49,784 nucleotides of DNA, taken from an uncultured Bacillaceae bacterium. Lineage in GTDB: Bacteria > Bacillota > Bacilli > Bacillales > Caldibacillaceae. The DNA is taken from NCBI GenBank assembly GCA_937934645.1, contig CALGYZ010000069.1, positions 1-49,784 of the forward strand. The letters run 5' to 3'. Below, piece after piece: positions 24,242 to 32,946 of the stretch (position 1 is its first letter; every line of letters starts with the position of its first letter). The notes below the pieces were generated by a model. The model searched no databases, had not been told where the DNA came from, and saw nothing but the letters and a program-made list of their open reading frames with translations. Made by a program: the position numbers and the translations under genes.

Positions 24242-25063
24242 TTATTGAAAAAATTGTTCCATTTCACGGATCACTTCATCGATCACATCTTCCGGTATTT
24301 TCCTATTTTGCCAGATTTCCTGGGCTTTTACGGCTTGACCGACAAGCATTTCCATGCCGCCGCAAATTTTTTTATTCAATGATTTGCCGATTTTAAGGAA
24401 TTTCGTCATTTTCGGATTGTAGATAAGATCAATTAATGTATCAAAATTTTGAATGACATCTCCGGAAACCGGGCTCACATCTGTATCCGGGGACATGCCG
24501 ACCGGCGTTGTGTTGATTAATACATCACCGGTGATCTGCTTGATTTGGTCATACGTTTTAAAGCTTACGCGCGGATCGTTGTACTCGTTTTCCCGGATAT
24601 TTCTCCGGGAAACGATGTACAGTTGTTTTACTGCATGATCAAGCAAATATTGAACGACCGCTTTTGCGGCGCCGCCGTATCCGAGTACCATGCATGTTTG
24701 ATTTTCTACCGGAACGTTATATTTTTGTAATATGGTGCCGAAACCGAAATAGTCTGTATTATAACCGTATAACTTTCCGTTTTTCAGGAGAATCGTGTTG
24801 ACCGCATTGATTTTCCGCGCTTCCTTGGATATTTCATCCAAATAAGGCATGATTTCCTGTTTATACGGGATTGTTACATTCGTTCCTTTTATTTGCAACA
24901 CTTTTAATCCGTCGGCAAACTTTTGCAGATTTTCTCTTTTTACTTCAAAGATTTTATATGCGCCTTTAATATTCAAACGTGAGAATATTTTTTCGTGTAT
25001 TTCCGGAGACAAACTATGGCCCAGTTTTTCCCCCAACAGCCCATAAAATTCCAAATATCTCAC
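24242..25063 (-). CDS. aroE: Shikimate dehydrogenase
   Basis: The 273-residue NADP-dependent enzyme reduces 3-dehydroshikimate. GLLGEKLGHSLSPEIH binds the substrate, NVTIPYKQ carries the catalytic Lys and NTDYFGF the catalytic Asp. The cofactor loop is VLGYGGAAKAVVQYL, and GGMEMLVGQA is the conserved C-terminal segment. It sits between pheA and aroK, with 27 bases to pheA and a two-base gap to aroK. Confidence 0.95.
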   Translation of the reverse strand: MRYLEFYGLLGEKLGHSLSPEIHEKIFSRLNIKGAYKIFEVKRENLQKFADGLKVLQIKGTNVTIPYKQEIMPYLDEISKEARKINAVNTILLKNGKLYGYNTDYFGFGTILQKYNVPVENQTCMVLGYGGAAKAVVQYLLDHAVKQLYIVSRRNIRENEYNDPRVSFKTYDQIKQITGDVLINTTPVGMSPDTDVSPVSGDVIQNFDTLIDLIYNPKMTKFLKIGKSLNKKICGGMEMLVGQAVKAQEIWQNRKIPEDVIDEVIREMEQFFQ

Positions 25064-25090
25064 CCCGTTTTGGCAATAATCAAATACATA

Positions 25091-26233
25091 TTAATGATGA
25101 TGATTCGGATCTTGAACATAACATCCGAGCAGCCGGAAGTACGCACATCCTTCTTCTATTAAGCTTAACGCTTTTTTCACTTTATTGCTTTTGATATTTC
25201 CTTCAAAGTCAACATATAACACATATTTCCAATTTCCTTCTTCCGTCGGGCGTGATTCTATTTTCATCATGTTTATATCATTTTCGGCGAAATGTCTTAA
25301 TAAATGATATAAGGTACCAGGCTCATGCTCCAGGGAAAAAACGACACTCGTTTTGTTACTGCCCGGGGCCACTTGCAATTGTTTAGAAATCACGATAAAA
25401 CGGGTCGCATTTTTCTGATTGTTGTTAATGTTTTCTTTAATAATATCCAAATCGTGTATTTCCGCGGCGCGTCTGCTTGCTATGGCCACCTTTGTATTAT
25501 CTTTTAATTTGGCGACAAGACGGACACTGTCAGCCGTACTGTGGAACGGAATCATTTTCCAATGCCGGTATTTCTTTAAAAATTTACTTGTCTGTTCGAA
25601 CCCTTGTGGATGAGAATAGACTTCTTTCACTTCATCAATATTTGTATCTTTATGGCCGATTAAATGCTGATTGATTTTTATATATTTCTCCCCAACGATA
25701 TAAAACTCGTATTTTGTCAGTAAATCGTAGACCTGGGAGATGGCGCCGGTTGAAGAGTTTTCAATCGGCAGCACCCCGTATTCAATTTCGTCTTTTTCAA
25801 TGGCCCGGAAGACATCTTCGAACTCATCATAATGATATGTATCCGGGATAATATCCCCGAAATAACGGATCAAGGCTTCCTCGGAAAAAGAACCTTTTCC
25901 GCCGTAACAACCGGCTTTTACTTGCTTACCGTTTAACCTGACCTCCGGAATACTCTCAACATTTTCCCGCATTTTTTTGTATTCAAATTCTTTTGATATA
26001 TTCATAATGCCCATGAAAAACTTTTTTAACGGCACGCGGTAATGAGCATTTTTTAAATAGCCGCTATTTTTTTCAATGATTTCTTTTTCCCGTTCACGGT
26101 TTAATACCGGGAGATTATTTTCTCTTTTATAATCGGTAACATCCAAAACGACATTCATCCGATCTTCAAACAATGCGGTTAATTGTTTGTCTATTTCATC
26201 GATTTTTTTCCGACAATGTTCCAACTTTGACAT
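25091..26233 (-). CDS. pheA: Bifunctional chorismate mutase-prephenate dehydratase (P-protein)
   Basis: The 380-residue protein has three parts. An AroQ chorismate mutase (1-85) starts CRKKIDEIDKQLTALFEDRM and contains REREKEII. A prephenate dehydratase (about 105-285) has KGSFSEEA, PIENSSTGAISQVYDLL and the catalytic NATRFIVIS. An ACT domain (about 295-370) has the GTLYHLL and KIESRP motifs that bind phenylalanine. It converts chorismate through prephenate to phenylpyruvate and should be feedback-inhibited by Phe. B. subtilis PheA lacks the mutase domain, which there is fused to DAHP synthase, so this fusion is unusual for a Bacillus and typical of clostridia and proteobacteria. Confidence 0.95.
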   Translation of the reverse strand: MSKLEHCRKKIDEIDKQLTALFEDRMNVVLDVTDYKRENNLPVLNREREKEIIEKNSGYLKNAHYRVPLKKFFMGIMNISKEFEYKKMRENVESIPEVRLNGKQVKAGCYGGKGSFSEEALIRYFGDIIPDTYHYDEFEDVFRAIEKDEIEYGVLPIENSSTGAISQVYDLLTKYEFYIVGEKYIKINQHLIGHKDTNIDEVKEVYSHPQGFEQTSKFLKKYRHWKMIPFHSTADSVRLVAKLKDNTKVAIASRRAAEIHDLDIIKENINNNQKNATRFIVISKQLQVAPGSNKTSVVFSLEHEPGTLYHLLRHFAENDINMMKIESRPTEEGNWKYVLYVDFEGNIKSNKVKKALSLIEEGCAYFRLLGCYVQDPNHHH

Positions 26234-26252
26234 TTGCCTTCTCCTTCTCTAT

Positions 26253-27332
26253 TTAAGAAATATACATTAAGTCCAATATGCCGATTGCCGTTACCGCTTC
26301 AATGACAGGCACGGCACGCGGCACGATGCACGGGTCGTGTCTGCCTTTTACGACGATTTCGTCGTTTTTCTTTTCTGAAATATTAATAGTTTGTTGTTTT
26401 TTGGCAATGGACGAGGTTGGTTTTACCGCTACTGTGAACAGAAGCGGCATGCCGTTTGTAATACCGCCTGTAATGCCTCCGTTATTGTTCGAATACGTTT
26501 TGACTTCATCCCCGTCGTAATAGTAAGCATCGTTAGCTTCCGAGCCGCGCATTTTCGTAATTTCAAATCCTTTTCCGAATTCAATCCCTTTGACAGCGGG
26601 AACGGAAAACATGAGATGGCTGAGTACGGATTCTACGGAATTAAAAAACGGATCCCCGATTCCTGCTGGAAGACCGGTTACCGTACATTCCACCGTTCCT
26701 CCGACCGAATCCATTTCTTTCCGTGCTTTTAATATTTCTTCTTCCATTGCCGGTTGTATTGCTTCATTTATAACCGGGAGCTCCATTTTTTTCAACCGGT
26801 CGAACAGATCTTTGGAAACTTCCGTATCTGCGAAACTTTCATCCTCGATCCGGCTGATGCTTTTTACATGGGCACCGATATAAATCTCCTTTTCTTCCAA
26901 AATTTGCTTGCAAATTGCCCCGGCAAATACAAGCGGTGCGGTGATTCTTCCGGAAAAATGGCCACCGCCGCGGTAATCATGATACCCTTTATACTTTACA
27001 TAGGCAGGGTAATCCGCGTGGCCCGGGCGCATTAAGTGCTTAATATCGTCATATACTTTTGACCGCTGATCTTTATTTTTGATGATCGCCGTAAGCGGTG
27101 CCCCGGTTGTCCGCCCGTTGAAGAAACCGGTAATGATTTCCGGTATGTCACTTTCTTTCCGAGTCGTTGACAGCAGGCTTTTTCCCGGTTTCCGGCGGTC
27201 CATTTCTTCCATAACTTTTTCCATATTGATGTCGAAACCCGGGGGAAGCCCGTCAATCGTAATTCCGATTGCCGGCCCGTGGGATTCTCCGAATATTGAT
27301 AGTTTGATTTTATTGCCCCATATTCCACCCAA
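26253..27332 (-). CDS. aroC: Chorismate synthase
   Basis: The 359-residue enzyme uses reduced FMN to convert EPSP to chorismate. GESHGPAIG at the N-terminus, RPGHADYPAYVKYKG, DYRGGGHFSGRITAPLVFAG and RHDPCIVPRAVPVIEA are the family signatures. The TTG start at 27332 has AGGAGG eight bases upstream, and the first 23 bases overlap the end of aroA, so translation is coupled. Confidence 0.95.
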   Translation of the reverse strand: MGGIWGNKIKLSIFGESHGPAIGITIDGLPPGFDINMEKVMEEMDRRKPGKSLLSTTRKESDIPEIITGFFNGRTTGAPLTAIIKNKDQRSKVYDDIKHLMRPGHADYPAYVKYKGYHDYRGGGHFSGRITAPLVFAGAICKQILEEKEIYIGAHVKSISRIEDESFADTEVSKDLFDRLKKMELPVINEAIQPAMEEEILKARKEMDSVGGTVECTVTGLPAGIGDPFFNSVESVLSHLMFSVPAVKGIEFGKGFEITKMRGSEANDAYYYDGDEVKTYSNNNGGITGGITNGMPLLFTVAVKPTSSIAKKQQTINISEKKNDEIVVKGRHDPCIVPRAVPVIEAVTAIGILDLMYIS

Positions 27333-28614
27333 TATAATGACCTCCTACATTTTTAAAGTCAGTCCAAAAGTCCGGGTAAGATTTTGAAACACTTTCATGG
27401 TCTTTAAGAATTATCGGTTCTTCACAAACCGTTGAAGCAATGGCCAGCGTCATGGCGATCCGGTGGTCATTATGGCTCCAAACTTCCGCACCGCCCTTTA
27501 ACCGGGGTACACCTTCGATTGTTAAGCCGTCTTCCCTTTCCGTTACTTTTGCTCCGAGCTTGTTCAATTCAGTGGCAGTGGCGTGCAACCTGTCCGATTC
27601 TTTAATCCGGAGCCGGCCCGCGTTGACGATTTCAGTTGTGCCTTCACTTAAAGCAGCAACTAATGAAAGTATCGGGATTATATCAGGACATTGTGAGCCG
27701 TCAATGGTTGTGCTGGTTAACTGCTTTTCCACTGAGCCTGCAAGACCGCCGTCCTCTTCAAAGAAACGGACACCCATCCGTTCAAGAATCGCAAGCACCT
27801 CTTTGTCGCCTTGAAGGGAATCCAAGTTTAAATCGTGCAAAATCACGCGGCTTCCCAAAGCGGTCGCTGCAAGAAAAAACGCTGCCTGGGAATAATCGGC
27901 TTCAACCCGGTAATCCCTTGCTTGGTATGCTTGGTTTCCTTTAATCATAAATTCACGATAGTCATTGTTGATAATTTCAACGCCGAATTGTTCCATTACG
28001 CTTAGCGTCAAGTCGATATATCCCTTTGACTCCAGTTCCGTAGTAATGACAATTTTTGAATCTCCGTCCAAAAGCGGCAAGGTAAATAAAAGGCCGGAAA
28101 TAAACTGGGAGCTGATATTCCCTTCCACTTCATATACACCGCTTTGTAATTTTCCGTCTACCGTCAAGTCCAGTGTACCTTTTTTGTATTCGTAATGAAT
28201 TCCCTGTTCATCGAATATTTTGTAATATGTATCCAGCGGGCGTTCTCCCAATTTGCCGCGGCCGATGAAGCGGTATGCATTTCCAAATAAAGTCGAGACC
28301 GGAATAATAAATCTTAAGGTCGAACCGGATTCATTACAATCAATGGTATGTACTTCCTTCTGTCCGCTTGATTTCTCGGGCCTGGCATAAATACCGGTGA
28401 TTTCCAGCTCATTTCCTTTTTTCAAAATTTCCGCACCTAATGTTTTCATGGCGCCGATCGTTGCGATGATATCATCCGAATAATCAACATTCGAAATCCT
28501 GCAGGTTCCCGCGCTTAAGGATGCACATATAATTGCCCGGTGGGCTATACTTTTGGACGGCGGTACAGTCACACTTCCCTGCAGTTTTTTTGGAAAAATT
28601 TTTATGCTTCCCAT
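27310..28614 (-). CDS. aroA: EPSP synthase (clostridial-type signature)
   Basis: The 434-residue enzyme transfers enolpyruvate from PEP to shikimate-3-phosphate. VPPSKSIAHRAIICASL is the PEP/S3P site, DYSQAAFFLAATAL the mid-domain motif, and RIKESDRLHATATELNKLG and DHRIAMTLAIA the C-terminal ones. The central motif reads NESGSTLRFIIPV. B. subtilis has GNSGTTIRL there, while the ESGSTLRF form is what I associate with clostridial EPSP synthases. It follows aroB by six bases and overlaps aroC. Confidence 0.94.
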   Translation of the reverse strand: MGSIKIFPKKLQGSVTVPPSKSIAHRAIICASLSAGTCRISNVDYSDDIIATIGAMKTLGAEILKKGNELEITGIYARPEKSSGQKEVHTIDCNESGSTLRFIIPVSTLFGNAYRFIGRGKLGERPLDTYYKIFDEQGIHYEYKKGTLDLTVDGKLQSGVYEVEGNISSQFISGLLFTLPLLDGDSKIVITTELESKGYIDLTLSVMEQFGVEIINNDYREFMIKGNQAYQARDYRVEADYSQAAFFLAATALGSRVILHDLNLDSLQGDKEVLAILERMGVRFFEEDGGLAGSVEKQLTSTTIDGSQCPDIIPILSLVAALSEGTTEIVNAGRLRIKESDRLHATATELNKLGAKVTEREDGLTIEGVPRLKGGAEVWSHNDHRIAMTLAIASTVCEEPIILKDHESVSKSYPDFWTDFKNVGGHYIGWNMGQ

Positions 28615-28620
28615 CTTTTT

Positions 28621-29682
28621 CTACTCCTTATCTTGAAAAAATTGAATGGATGTTTTATGGATATATGCTTGTCCGATTTCCTTCAATAAAATGACGTGCA
28701 GGACATTATTGATATTTTTCTTATCCAATTGAATCGTATCCAGTACCGGTGTGAAATCATTTGTATCCAGTTCAAACGGCAACTGATATTTCGTGACCAT
28801 CTCTTTGATGAGCCGTGCAGTGCCTTTTGGCGTCAAACCTTTTTCTTCGGCGCGCTTTGTAATTTCATACATGCCAATCGCCACAGCTTCCCCGTGAGTA
28901 TATTTTTTATATTCGTAATAGGCTTCAATGGCATGGCCGATCGTGTGACCGAAATTTAGCAACATGCGGTTCCCCTGATCTTTTTCATCTTCTTCGACAA
29001 TTTGTCTTTTTATATCACAACAGTGGTAAATGATATCTTCTAAATCCGCCGTCATTTCATTCTTATTGTTATATTTGTCCAATTGTTCAAACAGTGACCG
29101 GTCTTTTATGCAACTGTATTTAATGACTTCTGCCATACCGTCATAGAAAAAGCGGTCAGGCAAGGAAAATAAAACATCCGGGTCAATGAGCACCAGCTTC
29201 GGATGATAGAAACTCCCGACTAAATTCTTCCCTCTTGGTAAATCGACTGCCACTTTACCTCCGACACTGCTGTCCACCTGTGCCAGAAGAGATGTCGGAA
29301 TTTGCACGTATGGAACCCCGCGTAAAAAAGTTGATGCGGCAAAACCGGCCAAATCTCCGATCACTCCGCCGCCCAGGGCGATGATTAAGTCGCTTCTCGT
29401 TAATTTAAAATCGAGAAAACGGTCAAAAATTTCCGGCAATATATGGAAAGCCTTTGTTTGTTCACCGGGCGGAAGGGTCATAGAATCCGTTTCATATCCT
29501 TCCCGCTGTAAGCTGTTTAATACTTCGTCCAAATAAAGGTTCCCCACATTTTCATCGGTAATGACAAAAACTTTTTTACCTTTATATATGCGTTGCACTT
29601 CCTGGCCGGTCCGTTTTAAAATTCCTCTTTCAATTAAAATCGGGTAACTCCGTTTTTGTAAATCGACAACCAGCTTTTTCAT
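28621..29682 (-). CDS. aroB: 3-dehydroquinate synthase
   Basis: The 353-residue NAD- and metal-dependent enzyme cyclises DAHP to 3-dehydroquinate. The motifs VITDENVGNLY, PPGEQTKAF, ALGGGVIGDLAGFAASTFLRG, IPTSLLAQVDSSVGGKVAVD and the metal His residues in NFGHTIGHAIEAYYEYKKYTHGEAVAIG are intact. It is first in the operon; its ATG follows AGAAGGTG about 340 bases from the promoter, behind the leader peptide and attenuator. No DAHP synthase gene accompanies it. Confidence 0.95.
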   Translation of the reverse strand: MKKLVVDLQKRSYPILIERGILKRTGQEVQRIYKGKKVFVITDENVGNLYLDEVLNSLQREGYETDSMTLPPGEQTKAFHILPEIFDRFLDFKLTRSDLIIALGGGVIGDLAGFAASTFLRGVPYVQIPTSLLAQVDSSVGGKVAVDLPRGKNLVGSFYHPKLVLIDPDVLFSLPDRFFYDGMAEVIKYSCIKDRSLFEQLDKYNNKNEMTADLEDIIYHCCDIKRQIVEEDEKDQGNRMLLNFGHTIGHAIEAYYEYKKYTHGEAVAIGMYEITKRAEEKGLTPKGTARLIKEMVTKYQLPFELDTNDFTPVLDTIQLDKKNINNVLHVILLKEIGQAYIHKTSIQFFQDKE

Positions 29683-29766
29683 TTTTGCACCTTCTTTTTA
29701 TAAGATCGCGAATATTGTATATATTTTACGGTTTATTACCGGAAAATGACAATTTTTTGATTCACG

Positions 29767-29803
29767 AAAAAATAGAACTCCCCCTGGTGAGTTCTATTTT
29801 TCC
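29767..29803 (-). terminator. Attenuator terminator upstream of aroB
   Basis: On the minus strand AAAATAGAACTC pairs with GAGTTCTATTTT around an eight-base loop, ending in TTTTTT. The 5' arm AGAACTC (plus 29789-29795) can instead pair with an identical copy of the 3' arm, GAGTTCT, placed upstream (plus 29829-29835). It sits between the leader peptide and aroB, where a simple end-of-gene terminator would make no sense. Confidence 0.85.
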
Positions 29804-29828
29804 AGCCTGAAACTATGGTCGTTATGGA

Positions 29829-29835
29829 AGAACTC
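29829..29835 (-). promoter_or_regulatory. Antiterminator strand of the aro attenuator
   Basis: GAGTTCT on the minus strand duplicates the 3' arm of the downstream terminator, so it competes for the same AGAACTC. Its location, about 40 bases past the leader peptide stop, suits regulation by ribosome position. Confidence 0.6.
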
Positions 29836-29875
29836 GTTAAGATGAACATCCGTCCGGGGATTAAAGGTTGTGAAA

Positions 29876-29968
29876 TTATTTGCATGGCAAAAAGCCGGCG
29901 CTAAAATAAAAGCCCCAGTGAAAATAAAAATATTTCAATAGTTGCGGAATAATTGTTGACTTGTTCAT
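29876..29968 (-). CDS. Aromatic-rich leader peptide of the aro operon
   Basis: A 30-codon ORF (ATG at plus 29966-29968, TAA at 29876-29878) lies between the operon promoter and the attenuator. Its middle reads YFYFHWGFYFSAGF: nine of fourteen residues (13-26) are aromatic, with five Phe, three Tyr and one Trp. GGGGA lies six bases before the ATG. The arrangement equals the pheA and trp leader peptides of enteric bacteria, where ribosome stalling on scarce charged tRNAs favours the antiterminator. I find no T-box sequence or TRAP-type triplet array, so this peptide is the best explanation of regulation here. It is too short to have a product role. Confidence 0.75.
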   Translation of the reverse strand: MNKSTIIPQLLKYFYFHWGFYFSAGFLPCK

Positions 29969-30027
29969 AGGAAATCCCCGTTTCTATTTTTCTAAAGATT
30001 ATAATTTTATAAACATTTTTGTTTTTC

Positions 30028-30055
30028 ATTATAGCAAAATATAAAGGAAAGTCAA
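30028..30055 (-). promoter_or_regulatory. Sigma-A promoter of the aro operon
   Basis: On the minus strand TTGACT (plus 30050-30055) and TATAAT (plus 30028-30033) lie 16 bases apart. The transcript starts about 50 bases before the leader peptide and about 340 bases before aroB. Confidence 0.8.
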
Positions 30056-30112
30056 TGAAGATTTTCATCTCCGGCAGATAGTGATATAAAATATTATTCT
30101 GTTTTACTAATC

Positions 30113-30136
30113 AAAAAAACCACCTGTTTCAGGTGG
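30113..30136 (-). terminator. Terminator of the DinB-family gene
   Basis: CCACCTG (30120-30126) pairs with CAGGTGG (30130-30136) around a three-base loop. The minus strand continues into seven T residues. Confidence 0.8.
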
Positions 30137-30150
30137 CAGGTGAATCGTTT

Positions 30151-30630
30151 TTATTGTTGTTCCCGTTCTTCTTTTGTTGGTCCCATTACCCCAGGTACTT
30201 TCAAACCGGCTTGGCGCAGCAAGACGGTCATTTGACCGCGGTGATGGATTTCATGCTCGATGACTATCCGCAATAAGGCGCCCACCGGCATGGATCCGCG
30301 GAATTCTACTGTGTCTTGCAACTTATCATCTGTTATGGTTTTCTTTACTTTTTCTGCAAATTGTCCGGCAACATTACGGTAAGCATCCGCAATCTCGGAA
30401 GCTTTTTTTGGAACAATGTTACGGTCGCCCGGTGCCGATACGTCAAACCCGAGAATTTTCGCAAAAAACGGAATGCTGTAAACTAAATGCCAGCCAAGCC
30501 AACCGAGTGTACTATGTCCCTCAACAATGGCCTGATCTAATTTTTCATCTGTTACCGCATTTAATACTTCCAGGGTACCGGCATTTACACGGGACCAATC
30601 ATTCAGAAAGTCTTCTGTTTTTCTGTACAT
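30151..30630 (-). CDS. DinB-family four-helix protein
   Basis: The 159-residue protein fits the DinB/YfiT putative metal-dependent hydrolase fold, a four-helix bundle with a His triad. The candidate ligands are His in LGWHLVYS and the two in EHEIHHRGQM. Members include bacillithiol transferases and uncharacterised enzymes; the exact reaction cannot be read from sequence. The ATG at 30630 follows AAGGAGGG. The frame is open to 30744, but that stretch holds the promoter. It is a single-gene unit. Confidence 0.8.
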   Translation of the reverse strand: MYRKTEDFLNDWSRVNAGTLEVLNAVTDEKLDQAIVEGHSTLGWLGWHLVYSIPFFAKILGFDVSAPGDRNIVPKKASEIADAYRNVAGQFAEKVKKTITDDKLQDTVEFRGSMPVGALLRIVIEHEIHHRGQMTVLLRQAGLKVPGVMGPTKEEREQQ

Positions 30631-30670
30631 GTGCAACCCTCCTTGGATATCTTCTTTATATAACAAATAT

Positions 30671-30699
30671 AGTATAAACAAAATTTTCCTTCTACTCAA
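30671..30699 (-). promoter_or_regulatory. Sigma-A promoter of the DinB-family gene
   Basis: On the minus strand TTGAGT (plus 30694-30699) and TATACT (plus 30671-30676) are 17 bases apart, and the transcript would start about 35 bases before the ATG. Confidence 0.65.
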
Positions 30700-30889
30700 A
30701 AATTTTGGATGACGGAACATAGACCCTAACTTCTTTTTGTTCAATTACTCTTGTTTACATAATAATACGGTAAAAAATTAATATTTTTCCTCCCTTCTTC
30801 TCCAAAAATCAATCATATTCGTATAAAATTATTTATAATAAATCCGGAGATCTATTTTTCGGACAATGATAAAATACAGGAGTGAGACA

Positions 30890-31984
30890 ATGGAAAAACT
30901 TAGAGAAACCCTCGAAGCGATTGAACCGGCGGATCAGCATGCCATGGAAGAAGCGCAAAACTACATCGATCAACTGGCAAAACCGATCGGCAGTCTCGGG
31001 AAGATGGAAGATATTGCCGTGAAATATGCCAGTATTACAGGAAAAATAAAAAATCAAGTACATAAAAAAGTGGTCATCGTAATGGCCGCGGACAACGGGG
31101 TTGTGGAAGAAGGCGTCAGTTCTGCCCCGCAAATTATTACGACCATACAGACCAATGCCATTGCCGGCATGAATAGCGGTGTGGGCGTGTTTGCCCGGTA
31201 TGCCGGTGCTGATTTGGAAGTTGTGGATATCGGCTGTAAAGAACCCATCCGGCATCCGGAGGTAAAAAACCGGAAAATCATGCCGGGAACGAATAATATT
31301 AAAAAAGGTCCGGCAATGACAAGAGAACAGGCGATCCGGGCGATTGAAACCGGTATTGAAATTACGGAAGATTTAATCAACCGGGACTATGACTTGTTCG
31401 GAACGGGAGAAATGGGGATCGGAAATACGACAACAAGCAGTGCAGTACTGTCGGCCCTGCTCCGTCTGCCGGCAGAGGAAACGACAGGATTAGGAGGCGG
31501 GATTACAAAGGAACAGTATAATAAGAAAATCGGCGTGATTCAAAAAGCGATCGAAGTTAACCGGCCGGATTCAGAGGATGTTATCGATTGTATTGCCAAG
31601 GTCTGCGGATTGGATATTGCCGGTCTAACCGGTGTCTTTTTGGCCTGTGCCCGTCATAAAAAACCGGTAGTCATCGACGGGGTCATTTCCGGAACCGCTG
31701 CGTTATGCGCTTATATATTGAAAAAAGAAACAAGGGATTATATGTTTCCGTCCCATAAATCCGATGAAAAAGGATACGAAGCTATTTGCCAAGCGTTAAA
31801 CATGGAGCCGTTCCTTCATTTAAATATGCGCCTGGGTGAAGGAAGCGGCTGTCCCCTGGCTTTTACAATGATCGAAGCCGCATTGATGATGGTGCGGGAA
31901 ATGGATACATTTGAACAAGCGGGGATTCACAAAAACGATGCTGACCGGCTCGTGGATATCCGGAGCGGAGAAAAAAGCTTGTAA
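30890..31984 (+). CDS. cobT: Nicotinate-nucleotide:dimethylbenzimidazole phosphoribosyltransferase
   Basis: The 364-residue CobT makes alpha-ribazole phosphate from nicotinate mononucleotide and dimethylbenzimidazole for the lower ligand of cobalamin. KPIGSLGKMEDIA, VIVMAADNGVVEEGVS, GEMGIGNTTTSSAVL and the catalytic Glu motif MRLGEGSGCPLA are intact. The ATG at 30890 follows GGAGTGA; the frame opens at 30866. No other cobalamin gene is adjacent and I see no cobalamin riboswitch, so it may serve lower-ligand salvage. Confidence 0.93.
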   Translation: MEKLRETLEAIEPADQHAMEEAQNYIDQLAKPIGSLGKMEDIAVKYASITGKIKNQVHKKVVIVMAADNGVVEEGVSSAPQIITTIQTNAIAGMNSGVGVFARYAGADLEVVDIGCKEPIRHPEVKNRKIMPGTNNIKKGPAMTREQAIRAIETGIEITEDLINRDYDLFGTGEMGIGNTTTSSAVLSALLRLPAEETTGLGGGITKEQYNKKIGVIQKAIEVNRPDSEDVIDCIAKVCGLDIAGLTGVFLACARHKKPVVIDGVISGTAALCAYILKKETRDYMFPSHKSDEKGYEAICQALNMEPFLHLNMRLGEGSGCPLAFTMIEAALMMVREMDTFEQAGIHKNDADRLVDIRSGEKSL

Positions 31985-32089
31985 TCGTTCGCCGGATCTC
32001 CAGATATACCGGTCACCGTTATGTTTTCTTCTTTTCTTTTGTTATAGTAGTATTTGTAATGAAAAAAGACAGAAAGGAAAAAACAAACC

Positions 32090-32887
32090 ATGAAATGCTT
32101 TTCCATTGACTTAGACGGTACATTTCTAAATTCGGACGGGAAAATTCCGGAAGAAAATCTTGCTGCACTGAAATATTTGCAGGATAAAGGCCATAAAGTA
32201 CTCATTAACACCGGACGTGCCATTGAGGACGTCATCAGCATGGTGCCGCTCAAACAAACAAAAGTTCCAATTATCAGCATAAACGGTACGGTCCTGTATT
32301 CAGAAAACCGGAATCTAATCTATGAAACTTCCATTCCGGTTTCCACCTACAAACAATTGCTTTCCCTGCTGAAACCCTTTGATCTCCGGATCATGATTTA
32401 TACAAATCAAGGCGGCTTTCCGTGCAGAAACCCTGAACTCAAAGGAAAAAGCGAAGATGAAATTGAAGCCATCTTCAACCAATACGATTATGATCAATTA
32501 TTAAAAAAAGAGGATATAAAAATTTATAAAGTGATGGCCGTGGCAAGACCCGGTGAACTTCATAAAATTGAAGAAGTAAAAGATGCCTGTAAATCTATCC
32601 CGGACATTAATCAAGCCTCATCCCATGAAAACAATATCGAGTTCACTTCCGCTGAAGCGGATAAAGGGAATGCAATTCTCCGTTATCAGCAGCTGATTGG
32701 TGTCCGTTTTGACGAAATTTTCGCTTTCGGTGACGGCGGTAACGATCTTTCCCAGTTCCGGGTTGCAACGACTTCCGTTGCTATGGAAAATGCTCCGTCT
32801 TATGTTCGGGAACGGGCAGATCTCATTACAAAATCGAACGACGAAAACGGGTTCAGCTACGCCATTCATGAATTGCTGAAAATATAA
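32090..32887 (+). CDS. Cof-type HAD-superfamily phosphatase
   Basis: The 265-residue protein has HAD motif I SIDLDGTFLN with the Asp nucleophile, motif II INTGRA, a type IIB cap, a conserved Lys in AEADKGNAI and motif III/IV FGDGGNDLSQF. Relatives such as B. subtilis YkrA or YxeH dephosphorylate sugar phosphates, FMN or pyridoxal phosphate. The ATG follows AGAAAGGAAAA. It is 105 bases after cobT on the same strand with no terminator between, so co-transcription is possible. Confidence 0.88.
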   Translation: MKCFSIDLDGTFLNSDGKIPEENLAALKYLQDKGHKVLINTGRAIEDVISMVPLKQTKVPIISINGTVLYSENRNLIYETSIPVSTYKQLLSLLKPFDLRIMIYTNQGGFPCRNPELKGKSEDEIEAIFNQYDYDQLLKKEDIKIYKVMAVARPGELHKIEEVKDACKSIPDINQASSHENNIEFTSAEADKGNAILRYQQLIGVRFDEIFAFGDGGNDLSQFRVATTSVAMENAPSYVRERADLITKSNDENGFSYAIHELLKI

Positions 32888-32890
32888 AAT

Positions 32891-32925
32891 AAAAACGGAG
32901 CCGGGAAAACGGCTCCGTTTTTATT
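32891..32925 (+). terminator. Terminator of the HAD gene
   Basis: AAAAACGGAGCCG pairs with CGGCTCCGTTTTT around a short A-rich loop, with a T-run on plus. Confidence 0.85.
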
Positions 32926-32946
32926 TCGCTTGTTTCCCCGAAACAA

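Noticed and set aside
29683..30060. T-box or TRAP control of the aro operon
   Set aside because: No T-box core (AGGGTGGNACCGCG-like) and no series of GAG/UAG triplets could be found. The leader peptide with competing hairpins explains the region better.
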